A stretch of 64,000 nucleotides of DNA, from the NCBI GenBank assembly GCA_963725645.1, contig CAVRZD010000002.1, positions 1,373,772 to 1,437,771 of the forward strand. Direction: 5' to 3'. Made by a program: the position numbers and the translations under genes. Shown here in pieces: positions 25,731 to 33,634 of the stretch. This stretch comes from JALYZC01 sp963725645 (GTDB taxonomy: Bacteria; Actinomycetota; Thermoleophilia; Solirubrobacterales; Solirubrobacteraceae). Under the pieces are notes generated by a model. It was not told the origin of the DNA and did not search any database. It worked only from the letters and a program-made list of their open reading frames with translations. Each line of letters begins with the position of its first letter. Positions within the stretch are counted from its first letter, which is position 1.

Positions 25731-27124
25731 GGAGCCGTGGCGGGCTGCTCGACGAGCGGGATGGACACCGCGAACGCCGCGCCCTCCTGCGCCGCGAGCA
25801 GCCGGATGCGGCCGCCGTTGGCCTCGGCGAAACCGCGGCAGATGGCCAGACCGAGGCCGGAGCCCCGGCTGCCCCCGGCCCGGTAGAACGGCTCGAAGAC
25901 GTGATTGCGGTGGGCGGCGGCGACGCCGCGGCCGCGGTCGGCGACGGTCACCGTCACGGCGCCACCGCCGACGGCGGCGGTCACGCGCACCCGCGCGCCG
26001 TCGGGCGAGAAGCGGACGGCGTTGTCCAGCAGGTTGGCGAACACGCGCTCGAGCTGCGCGGGGTCGGCCCGGACGAGCGGCAGGTCCTCGGCGAACGCCA
26101 GCTCGATCGGGTGGTCGGCGATCGGCGCGGCCGCGTTGCCGACGACGTCGCGGAGGTCGCACCAGTCCGGTTGCGGGTCAACGGCGCCGGCCTCGATCTT
26201 CGAGAGATCCAGCAGGTCGTCCACGAGCCGCGCCAGCCGCGAGGACTCGACGCCGATGACCGACACGAGGTCCGCGCGATCGTCCGACCGCAGTTCTTGG
26301 TCGGCGAGGCCGCCGACCGCCGTCGTGATCGCAGTCAGCGGTGAGCGCAGGTCGTGGGATATGGCGTGGAGCACCGCCGTCTTGGCGACGTCGGCGCGGC
26401 GGGCGGCCTCCGCGTCGGCCACGCGCTCCTCGGCGCGCTTGCGCTCGAGCGCGACGTCGATCAGCCGGGCCAGCGGCTCCGCGATGCGCCGCAGGTCGGC
26501 CTCCTGCCAGCCGGGCGCGGGCGTCGCGTACAACCAGCCGGAGCGCTTGGAGAGCGGCAGCCGCAGCGCGACCTCGCCGTCCCGCGGCGCGGGCGCGGCC
26601 TCCAGGCCGAGCCGGGCGCCGGCCGCGCCGGTGGCCTGCGCGATGTGCTCACCGACGGCCCGCAGCTCGGCGTCGAGGCTGGTGCCCGCCATCACGTCGG
26701 ACGCCGCGCGCGCCAGCATCGCCGCCTCGCGCTCGCGCGCCGCGGCGAGGCGGGCGCGGTCGTCGGCCTCGCGCGCGCGCTGGCGTGCCGCCGCGGCCAG
26801 GCGCCCGACGACCACCGCGGCGATCAGGAACACCACGAGCGAGACGAAATTCTCCGAGCTCGCGATGGTGAGCTGGTGGCGCGGCTCGATGAAGAAGAAG
26901 TTGAGCGTCAGCACGCTGAGGAGCGCGGTCACCAGCGCCGCGAGGCCCCCTCGGCGGACGGCCACGAACAGCACGGCGAGCAGGTAGATCACGCCGAGCC
27001 CCGTGATCGGCGCGATCGTGTCGAGCGCGGCGACGGCGCCGGTCGCCACCGCGACGGCGAGCACGACCTCCACGACGGTCAGGACGGCCGCGCGGCCGGA
27101 TTCGGGACGGGAGATGACGTGCAC
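25727..27124 (-). CDS. KdpD-like sensor histidine kinase lacking the N-terminal KdpD/Usp region
   Basis: About 465 residues. It begins directly with the four-helix DUF4118 membrane block (ITGLGVIYLLAVLFVAVRRG, then LNFFFIEPRHQLTI, the KdpD signature). A GAF-like stretch, HisKA with His257 in AISHDLRSPLT, and HATPase motifs N (NLLDNAV), G1 (DRGRGV) and G2 (GSGLGLAI) follow. The large cytosolic N-terminal KdpD and Usp domains of classical KdpD are absent. The GTG at 27124 lies 6 bases after TATAAG. Membrane-embedded and partner of the overlapping kdpE. Confidence 0.88.
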   Translation of the reverse strand: MHVISRPESGRAAVLTVVEVVLAVAVATGAVAALDTIAPITGLGVIYLLAVLFVAVRRGGLAALVTALLSVLTLNFFFIEPRHQLTIASSENFVSLVVFLIAAVVVGRLAAAARQRAREADDRARLAAAREREAAMLARAASDVMAGTSLDAELRAVGEHIAQATGAAGARLGLEAAPAPRDGEVALRLPLSKRSGWLYATPAPGWQEADLRRIAEPLARLIDVALERKRAEERVADAEAARRADVAKTAVLHAISHDLRSPLTAITTAVGGLADQELRSDDRADLVSVIGVESSRLARLVDDLLDLSKIEAGAVDPQPDWCDLRDVVGNAAAPIADHPIELAFAEDLPLVRADPAQLERVFANLLDNAVRFSPDGARVRVTAAVGGGAVTVTVADRGRGVAAAHRNHVFEPFYRAGGSRGSGLGLAICRGFAEANGGRIRLLAAQEGAAFAVSIPLVEQPATAP

Positions 27125-27130
27125 GGCCCA

Positions 27131-27138
27131 CTTATAGT
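27131..27138. promoter_or_regulatory. Overlapping divergent -10 hexamers (kdpD-like / glutamine amidotransferase)
   Basis: CTTATAGT gives TATAAG on the minus strand (27136-27131, 6 bases to GTG 27124) and TATAGT on the plus strand (27133-27138, 8 bases to GTG 27147). Only 22 bases separate the two start codons. Confidence 0.55.
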
Positions 27139-27146
27139 GAACGGTC

Positions 27147-27896
27147 GTGGACCGGCCCGTGATCGGCATGTGCACCGCCTGGGAGCGCGCTCGCTGGAGC
27201 GTCTGGGACGACGCCGCCGCGCTGCTGCCGCGCAACTACGTCGACGCCGCGCACCGCGCGGGCGGCCTGACGATCCTGCTCCCGCCGGACCCAGCCCTGG
27301 CCGAGCGGCCCGACGAGGCGCTCGACCTGATCGACGGCCTGATGCTGGCCGGCGGCGCCGACATCGATCCGGGCGTGTACGGCGCGGACCGCCACGACGA
27401 GACCGTGGACACGGTGCCCGAGCGCGACCGCTTCGAGATCGCGCTCGTGCGCGGTGCGCTGGCGCGCGATCTGCCGGTCCTCGGGATCTGCCGCGGGATG
27501 CAGCTGATCAACATCGCCCGCGGCGGCACCCTGCGCCAGCACCTGCCCGAGGAGTTCGGCCACCACGAGCACCGCCGCACGCCGGGCACGTTCGACGACG
27601 CCGACCACGACGTGCGCCTGGCCGAGGGATCGCTGGCCGCGCGCTGCGCGGGCGAGCTGGTGCACGGGACCAAGTCCCATCACCACCAGGGCGTCGGGCG
27701 CATCGGCGACGGGCTCGAGGTGACCGGCTGGGCCGTGATGGACGACCTGCCGGAGGCGCTGGAGGTGCCGGACCGTCGCTACGCACTCGGCGTGCAGTGG
27801 CACCCCGAGGCCGACGAGGGCAGCCGCCTGATCGCGTCGCTGGTGGAGGCGGCGGCCGCGTACCGCCGCGAGCGCACCGGCGCACCGGTCCCCTGA
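27147..27896 (+). CDS. Class I glutamine amidotransferase, gamma-glutamyl-GABA hydrolase (PuuD) type
   Basis: 249 residues with the triad of class I GATases: Cys115 in LGICRGMQ, and His219 and Glu221 in GVQWHPE. The oxyanion region LMLAGGADIDPGVYG is also present. PuuD-type enzymes hydrolyse gamma-glutamyl amides such as gamma-glutamyl-GABA; no polyamine-degradation genes adjoin, so the substrate is uncertain. The next gene overlaps its stop codon, and a divergent kinase gene shares its promoter. Confidence 0.86.
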   Translation: MDRPVIGMCTAWERARWSVWDDAAALLPRNYVDAAHRAGGLTILLPPDPALAERPDEALDLIDGLMLAGGADIDPGVYGADRHDETVDTVPERDRFEIALVRGALARDLPVLGICRGMQLINIARGGTLRQHLPEEFGHHEHRRTPGTFDDADHDVRLAEGSLAARCAGELVHGTKSHHHQGVGRIGDGLEVTGWAVMDDLPEALEVPDRRYALGVQWHPEADEGSRLIASLVEAAAAYRRERTGAPVP

Positions 27897-28531
27897 GCGG
27901 CGACGACGCCACCCACCTGGCGCGGGCGCGCGGCTACCCGTTCGAGATCGTCCCGGGCTCGTTCCGGCTCGGCGCGCCGGACGCCGAGCCCGGCCGGCGG
28001 CGGGTGCTCGCCTACGGGGCGAATCGCTCGCTCGCCGGCATCGCGCGCAAGCTCGGCACCGACGCACCGGCACCGCCTGTCGTGGTGGCGGCCGCGCGCC
28101 TCGAGGGCTTCGACGTCGTCTACTCCGCTCACGTCTCGCCGTACGGCGCGGTGCCGGCGACCCTCCAGCCGCGCGCCGGCCACACCGTCGACGTGCACGT
28201 GCTCCACCTCGACGACGCACAGGTCGCGGCGATCGACGCGTACGAGCCCAACTACCAGCGCCGCGAGCTGCGCGCCATCTCGCTCCGGCTCGACGACGGG
28301 TCCGCCCTCGACGCCGCCGAGGCCTACATCTCCCTCCACGGCTGCCTCGCGATCGCGGGAGCGGCGTGCGCGATCGCGGAGCGCGACCAGCACGCCGTGC
28401 TCGCGCTCGTGCGCGACCGGCTTGCCCCCGGCCAGGACCTCGACGCCTTCATCCTCGCCGGCATCCGCGACCCCGCCCGGCAGGCCGCGCGCACCGCCGA
28501 GTTGCGCTCCGACTCGATTCCGTTCCACTAG
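27893..28531 (+). CDS. Gamma-glutamylcyclotransferase-fold protein
   Basis: About 212 residues. RRVLAYGANRSLAG matches the YGxN loop that starts the GGCT fold, and IDAYEPNYQRREL and AEAYISLHG are compatible with the rest. GGCT-like enzymes release 5-oxoproline from gamma-glutamyl compounds. No ATG or GTG lies near the upstream end; a CTG overlapping the TGA of the amidotransferase (27893) was taken because THLARARGYPFEIVPGSFRL looks coding, but GTG 28004 would also give a complete fold. It ends in a CTAG shared with the convergent asnB stop codon. Confidence 0.68.
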   Translation: MSGDDATHLARARGYPFEIVPGSFRLGAPDAEPGRRRVLAYGANRSLAGIARKLGTDAPAPPVVVAAARLEGFDVVYSAHVSPYGAVPATLQPRAGHTVDVHVLHLDDAQVAAIDAYEPNYQRRELRAISLRLDDGSALDAAEAYISLHGCLAIAGAACAIAERDQHAVLALVRDRLAPGQDLDAFILAGIRDPARQAARTAELRSDSIPFH

Positions 28532-30396
28532 CGCCAGAGCGCCGCCTCGACGGCCGCGTCGTCGTCGCCGTCGAGGAACAGCCGGCACCAGACCTCGCCG
28601 GTCCAGAGTCGCAGCGCGTGGGCGGAGGACAGGTGCGTCACGGCGGCGCGCCACTCGTCCGCCGGGACCTCCAGCACCTGCCGCAGGTGCCCGTCGGCGA
28701 GGAACTCGGGCCGCGCGGCGCCCTGGAGGTAGCGCCGGACGTCGAAGCCGAAGCCGAGCTTCCTGCGATTCGCGACGCCGCGCGGGAGGTGGGCCCGCGC
28801 GAGATCCCGCAGCACGCCCTTGCGCTCGGGCATGGCGCGTGCCTCCAGCGGGAGGTTGAGCGCGAGCGCGACCACGTCGGGGTCGAGGAAGGGGACCCGC
28901 GTCTCGATTGAGCGCTGCATCGTGTTCTTGTCCTGGCGGTTGAGCAGGTGGGGGAGATAGGTGCCGAGGTCGCCGAGCAGTGCGGCCTCGAGCGCCCCGC
29001 GGGGTCCAGGGTCGTGGGCGTAGGCGGCGGCCGCGCGCGCGGTGACGTCGGCCTCGTAGGCGTCCGAGGACGGCGCGGTGGGCGGCCGCGTGGCGCGCGA
29101 GTGCGTCGTGCGCTCGAGGCGCCGGCGCACGCCGGCGATCAGGTCCCGGCCGCGCCGCCGCCGCAGCGCGTCGGCGCGCCGCAGCGGGGCGGTCACGCGC
29201 TGGCGGCGGGCGAGCGCCGCCGGAACGAATTCCCGGTACTCCGCCAGGTGCATCCCGTCGTAGCCCGCGAACAGCTCGTCGGCGCCCTCGCCGGACAGGA
29301 GCACCTTAACGCCATCGGCGTGCGCGAGCCCGGCGATCTGGGCCATCGGCACCGAGCTCTCGTGCATGAGCGGGAGCTCGTTGTGGCGCACGGCCTCGAC
29401 CAGTCCGGCGCGCCAGCTCTGTGCGCTCATCACCGTCGTGCGCAGCTCGATCCCCAGGTGCCGCGCCACGCGCTCGGCCCACGCGCGCTCGTCCACGGCC
29501 GGCTGGTCGGCGACCGTGGCGTTGAAGGCCACCAGGCCGGGCTGCTCCTCGCGCGCGAAGGCGGCGATCAGGCTGGAGTCGATGCCGCCGGAGCACATCG
29601 CGCCGAGCGGCACGTCGGCCATCAACCGCCGTCGGACCGACGCGCGCAGGGTCGCCTCGACCTCGGCGGCGAGCGCGGCCCGGGGCCGCCCGGCGAGCGC
29701 GGCCGCGCGCTCGCGGTCGACCGCCGCCGCGGGGTCGTACCAGCGCCGCTCGTCGACCGCCGAGGTCGCGACGTCGACGGTGAGCAGGGTCCCGGGGAGG
29801 ACGCGGTCGACGCCTTCCAGCGGAGTCTCACGTCCGTTGGCCCACCCGTAGGCGACGCTGTGGGCGAGCACGCCGGCGCGCGCCCGCGCGGGCACGCCGG
29901 CCGCCAGCAGCGCGCGCAGCTCGCTGGCGAACCAGAGCGCGCCCGCGTGGCGCGCGAGGTAGAGCGGTTTGACGCCAAAGCGGTCGCGCACGAGCAGCAG
30001 CCGCCCCCGGCGCGCGTCGAGCGCCGCGAACGCGAACAGCCCGTTGCAGCGCGCGACGGCGTCCTCGCCCCACGCGGCCAGCGCGCGCAGCAGCGTCTCG
30101 GTGTCGGTGCCCGAGCGCCAGGCCGCGGCGCCCAGCTCGTCGCGCAGCTCGAGGTGGTTGAAGACCTCGCCGTTGTACGTCAGCCACCACTCGCCCGGCT
30201 CATCCGCCATCGGCTGATGGCCCGCCGGAGACGGGTCGACGATCGACAACCGGGTGTGCACGAGCCCGACGTTGCCGACGACCTCGACGCCGCGGTCGTC
30301 CGGACCGCGGTGACCGAGGGCCACCGCCATGCGCTCGAGCGCTCCCAGGTCGGGCCCCGCGCCCGGCTCGACGACGCAGCCTGCGATGCCGCACAT
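28528..30396 (-). CDS. asnB: Asparagine synthase (glutamine-hydrolysing), AsnB type
   Basis: 622 residues. Met-Cys-Gly-Ile at the N-terminus exposes the catalytic Cys of a class II glutaminase; RLSIVDPSPAGHQPM and TYNGEVFNH follow. The synthetase half has the ATP PP-loop CSGGIDSSLIA, SGEGADELFAGYD and RQDKNTMQRSIETRVPFLDP. It makes asparagine from aspartate, or, in this family of stand-alone copies, amidates other carboxylates. The gene is convergent with the gamma-glutamyl pair and shares stop-codon bases with it. The ATG is 8 bases after TAGCCT. Confidence 0.9.
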   Translation of the reverse strand: MCGIAGCVVEPGAGPDLGALERMAVALGHRGPDDRGVEVVGNVGLVHTRLSIVDPSPAGHQPMADEPGEWWLTYNGEVFNHLELRDELGAAAWRSGTDTETLLRALAAWGEDAVARCNGLFAFAALDARRGRLLLVRDRFGVKPLYLARHAGALWFASELRALLAAGVPARARAGVLAHSVAYGWANGRETPLEGVDRVLPGTLLTVDVATSAVDERRWYDPAAAVDRERAAALAGRPRAALAAEVEATLRASVRRRLMADVPLGAMCSGGIDSSLIAAFAREEQPGLVAFNATVADQPAVDERAWAERVARHLGIELRTTVMSAQSWRAGLVEAVRHNELPLMHESSVPMAQIAGLAHADGVKVLLSGEGADELFAGYDGMHLAEYREFVPAALARRQRVTAPLRRADALRRRRGRDLIAGVRRRLERTTHSRATRPPTAPSSDAYEADVTARAAAAYAHDPGPRGALEAALLGDLGTYLPHLLNRQDKNTMQRSIETRVPFLDPDVVALALNLPLEARAMPERKGVLRDLARAHLPRGVANRRKLGFGFDVRRYLQGAARPEFLADGHLRQVLEVPADEWRAAVTHLSSAHALRLWTGEVWCRLFLDGDDDAAVEAALWR

Positions 30397-30404
30397 GCGG
30401 CGGC

Positions 30405-30410
30405 AGGCTA
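30405..30410 (-). promoter_or_regulatory. Putative -10 hexamer of asnB
   Basis: TAGCCT on the minus strand, 8-base spacer to ATG 30396, no Shine-Dalgarno. Confidence 0.45.
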
Positions 30411-30476
30411 GGGCAGGACGAGCGCGCACCTCCTCCAGAGGCCGCTATCGGCCGATGGCCGCCGTGCTAACGCCTG

Positions 30477-31493
30477 CTAGCGGTGGGCGGGAGGAACACC
30501 AACTCCTTTCGCCGGCAGCAGGCCCTCGTCCCGGAACCAGGCCTCGGTGCGCCGCATGCCCTCGTCGAGGTCCACCTGCGGCGCCCAGCCGAGCACCTCG
30601 CGTGCGCGGGACACCGTGTAGGCGTGCTCGCGGTTCAGATAGCGCATCGCCTCGGCCGTGACCGCCGGCGGGCGGCCGGCGACCCGCGCGAGGCGCTCCT
30701 CCACCCACACGGCGGCGCGGTGCGCGGCCACCGGCAGGCGCGGAACGTCGTCCCTGCCGAGCATGCGCGCGTAGTACGCCATGAAGTCGGCGCCGCTGAC
30801 GACCTGCCCGGGCCAGGCGACGTAGGCCTGTCCGGCCTCGGCCGCGTCGGACGTCGCGGCCAGCACGATGCAGTCGACCAGGTCGTCGATGTACACGGGC
30901 GTGACCATCCCGTCGCGTCCGCGCGGCAGTGCGAGGCGGCCGGCCTTCATCGTCTCCAGCGGACGAACCGACCACTGCTTGGAGCCGGGTCCGTACACGT
31001 CGCCGGGGCGCACGACGACCGCGCCGCGACGCCGCGCGAGCACGTCCGATGCAGCCTTCGTGTCCTGGTACGGCCAGCCCGATGGGCGCGGCTCGGCGTC
31101 CTCGGGGAGGGGCGCCTGGTGCTCCGAGCCCCAGATCGCGATCGAGGAGACGTGCACGACCCGCTGCGCGCCCGCCGCGTCCGCGCCGTCGAGCACGTTG
31201 CGGGTGCCCCGGACAGTGACGCGAACGTAGTCCTCCATCGGGCCGAAGTCGGCCACGATCGCCGCGGTGTGGACGACGAGCTCGCAGCCGTCCAGCGCGG
31301 CCGCCACGCCGCCGGCGTCGGTCGTGTCGCACGCTCGGAACTCCGCGCCCGCGGCCGTGACGCGAGCCGCCGATCGCTCGTCGATGTCGAGCCCGAGCAC
31401 GCCGGCTCCCTCCGCCGCCAGCCGCCGGCACAGCGCGCCGCCGATGAAGCCGCCGGCGCCGGTCACCGCAACGCGCGTCCCAGCGAGATCCAT
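30477..31493 (-). CDS. NAD-dependent epimerase/dehydratase (extended SDR)
   Basis: 338 residues. VAVTGAGGFIGGALCRRLAA binds the dinucleotide, LDIDERSAARV supplies the acidic residue for NAD, and VVHVSSIAIWG plus GWPYQDTKAASD give the Ser and Tyr-x3-Lys of catalysis. VVRPGDVYGPG follows as in sugar-nucleotide epimerases and sterol-type dehydrogenases. Substrate unknown. It is divergent from the PAP2 gene with an overlapping promoter and lies upstream of asnB on the same strand. Confidence 0.85.
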   Translation of the reverse strand: MDLAGTRVAVTGAGGFIGGALCRRLAAEGAGVLGLDIDERSAARVTAAGAEFRACDTTDAGGVAAALDGCELVVHTAAIVADFGPMEDYVRVTVRGTRNVLDGADAAGAQRVVHVSSIAIWGSEHQAPLPEDAEPRPSGWPYQDTKAASDVLARRRGAVVVRPGDVYGPGSKQWSVRPLETMKAGRLALPRGRDGMVTPVYIDDLVDCIVLAATSDAAEAGQAYVAWPGQVVSGADFMAYYARMLGRDDVPRLPVAAHRAAVWVEERLARVAGRPPAVTAEAMRYLNREHAYTVSRAREVLGWAPQVDLDEGMRRTEAWFRDEGLLPAKGVGVPPAHR

Positions 31494-31500
31494 GGGCGTA

Positions 31501-31508
31501 CATATACT
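31501..31508. promoter_or_regulatory. Overlapping divergent -10 hexamers (epimerase / PAP2)
   Basis: CATATACT contains TATACT on the plus strand (31503-31508, 10 bases to TTG 31519) and TATATG on the minus strand (31506-31501, 7 bases to ATG 31493). The start codons are 25 bases apart. Confidence 0.5.
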
Positions 31509-31518
31509 CGGGTCCGCC

Positions 31519-32448
31519 TTGCGCACGTCGAGGGCCATCCGCGCGACCGCCTGGGCCGTCGTCGCCGCGGGCGTGGCGGCTCCGCTGATCCGTCGCCGGG
31601 CGAGGCTCCCGGCTCCGGTGGTCATCACGACCGCGGCCGCGGCGCCGTTCGCCGTCTGCGTCGCCGCGCGACGCTCCCACGCTCGCGACGTCGCCACCTG
31701 CGTACTGCAGATGTGGGCCTACGTCGCCGCCTACCAGATGCCCCACGACGATCCGGAGGCGCTCGAGCGCCGCGTGCACATCGACTACCCGGTGCACGCG
31801 GACACCGTGCTCGGTCTCGGTCTGCCGCCGACGTTGCGCCTCCAGCGCCTGGCGAACCCCGACCGCTTCACGCCGCTGGACAAGCTGCTCGTGTGGGTGC
31901 ACTGGGTGTGGTTCTTCGTGCCTCACTCGTCGCTGCTGTACGTGCTGCTGCGCCATCGCGAGCGGTTTCCGCGCGCGGCTGTGATGGTCTACGCCGTGTT
32001 CGACCTCGGCGCGGTCGTGTACTGGTCCGTCCCGACCGCGCCGCCCTGGTATGCGTCCCGCCACGGCCGCATGGCCGTGCCCGACATGCCGCGCGTGCGC
32101 CGCATGATGGAGGAGTACGGCGCCGAGTTCTGGAAGGACAATTGGGGACCCCTCTACAGTTTCCTCGGAGGAAACCCGCTGGCTGCGATGCCATCGCTGC
32201 ACTTCGCCACGTCCGTCATGGCCGCACAGGTCCTGACCGACACCGGACCCGTCGCCGGTGCCGTGGGGTGGACCTACGCGTTGTCGCTCGGCTTCGCGCT
32301 CGTGTACCTGGGCGAGCACTACCTCGTGGACCTGGTCGTCGGGTTCACCCTGACGCAGGGCGTGCGTCGCCTGGGCCCCCGCGCTGCGCCGCTGCTCCTG
32401 CGGGTCTCCCGGGGGATACAGCGACTCGAGGCGCGGGCACATACATGA
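31519..32448 (+). CDS. PAP2-superfamily membrane protein, Aur1 / inositolphosphotransferase-like
   Basis: About 309 residues and five or six helices. The C-terminal catalytic region has PPWYASRHGRM, NPLAAMPSLHFATSVM (the SLH block with catalytic His) and YLGEHYLVDLVVG (second His and Asp). This arrangement is seen in Aur1-like inositol-phosphoceramide synthases and actinobacterial inositolphosphotransferases rather than simple phosphatases. The TTG start fits the promoter; an in-frame ATG at 31492 would overlap the opposite start codon. One base separates it from the flippase-like gene downstream. Confidence 0.78.
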   Translation: MRTSRAIRATAWAVVAAGVAAPLIRRRARLPAPVVITTAAAAPFAVCVAARRSHARDVATCVLQMWAYVAAYQMPHDDPEALERRVHIDYPVHADTVLGLGLPPTLRLQRLANPDRFTPLDKLLVWVHWVWFFVPHSSLLYVLLRHRERFPRAAVMVYAVFDLGAVVYWSVPTAPPWYASRHGRMAVPDMPRVRRMMEEYGAEFWKDNWGPLYSFLGGNPLAAMPSLHFATSVMAAQVLTDTGPVAGAVGWTYALSLGFALVYLGEHYLVDLVVGFTLTQGVRRLGPRAAPLLLRVSRGIQRLEARAHT

Positions 32449-32449
32449 C

Positions 32450-33604
32450 ATGACCGAGAAGGCCGAACGGCCCCCGCGCGACGAGCCCGATCCCGGCCGC
32501 TACGACGAGGCCCGGATCCCGGACGAAGAGGAGGACAGCTCCCAGGAGGAGATGCCGCGCGTGCAGCTCACGCGCGAGCGCATGCTGCTCCTCGCGCTGT
32601 TCGTCATCTCGGCGATCGCGTTCCTGTACTTCGTCCTGCCCCGGCTCGCCGGCCTGGGGAAGACCTGGGACCGCATCCAGGAGGGCGACCCGGCCTGGCT
32701 GGCGGCCGCCTTCGCCCTCGAGTGCCTGTCCTTCGGCGGGTACATCCTCCTGTTCCGAGCGGTGTTCACGCGCGGGAGGACGCGCATCGAGTGGCGCGAG
32801 AGCTACCAGATCACGATGGCCGGTGTGGCGGCCACGCGCCTCTTCGCGACCGCCGGCGCGGGCGGGGTGGTGCTGACCGCGTGGGCGCTGCGTCGCTCCG
32901 GCATGTCCCGGCGCATCGTGGCCTGCCGGATGATCGCCTTCCTCGTCCTGCTCTACGGCGTCTACATGTTCACGCTGGTGATCGACGGGCTCGGCCTGCG
33001 CCTCGCGGTGTTCGAGGGCTCGGCCCCGTTCGTGCTCACGGTCGTCCCGGCGATCCTCGCGGCCGTGGTGATCGCGCTGTTCCTCGTCGTGGCGCTGGTT
33101 CCGGAGGACTTCGAGCGCCGGCTCACGGACTGGTCCGCCGGCGGGCGGCGCTGGCGCGTGCAGCGCTGGGCCCGCGCGCTGGCGACGGTGCCGGCATCGG
33201 CGGCGACGGGCGTGCGGACGGCGCTGCGCCTCGTGGGCTCGCGAGATCCGGGCGTGCTGGGCGCGGTGGCGTGGTGGTACTTCGACATCGCCGTGCTGTG
33301 GGCGTGCTTCCACGCCTTCGGCGAGGCACCGCCGTTCCCCGTCATCGTCATGGGGTACTTCATCGGCCAGCTCGGCAACACCCTGCCGCTGCCGGGCGGC
33401 ATCGGTGGCGTGGACGGCGGCCTGATCGGCGCCTTCATCGCGTTCGGCGTGGACAGCGGGCTCGCCGTCGTCGCCGTGCTCGCGTACCGTGCGTTCTCCT
33501 TCTGGCTTCCCACGATCCCCGGGACGATCGCCTATCTTCAGCTGCGCAAGACCGTCAAGGTCTGGAGCAACGAGGAGCACGAGGAAGCGCCCGCGCGCGC
33601 TTGA
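32450..33604 (+). CDS. YbhN/MprF-type flippase-like membrane protein
   Basis: 384 residues. A 35-residue acidic cytosolic N-terminus precedes about eight helices. The family C-terminal signature is GYFIGQLGNTLPLPGGIGGVDGG. It is the second member of this family in the window and clearly different from the one at 12175. The one-base gap to the PAP2 gene argues that they serve the same lipid: synthesis or remodelling by PAP2 and transbilayer movement by this protein (inference). Confidence 0.78.
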   Translation: MTEKAERPPRDEPDPGRYDEARIPDEEEDSSQEEMPRVQLTRERMLLLALFVISAIAFLYFVLPRLAGLGKTWDRIQEGDPAWLAAAFALECLSFGGYILLFRAVFTRGRTRIEWRESYQITMAGVAATRLFATAGAGGVVLTAWALRRSGMSRRIVACRMIAFLVLLYGVYMFTLVIDGLGLRLAVFEGSAPFVLTVVPAILAAVVIALFLVVALVPEDFERRLTDWSAGGRRWRVQRWARALATVPASAATGVRTALRLVGSRDPGVLGAVAWWYFDIAVLWACFHAFGEAPPFPVIVMGYFIGQLGNTLPLPGGIGGVDGGLIGAFIAFGVDSGLAVVAVLAYRAFSFWLPTIPGTIAYLQLRKTVKVWSNEEHEEAPARA

Positions 33605-33613
33605 CGACCTCCG

Positions 33614-33619
33614 TACTAT
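33614..33619 (+). promoter_or_regulatory. Putative -10 hexamer of trxB
   Basis: TACTAT, 15 bases before ATG 33635, leaving a leader of about 9 bases with a GAAG element. Confidence 0.4.
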
Positions 33620-33634
33620 AAAAAGTGAAGCGAG

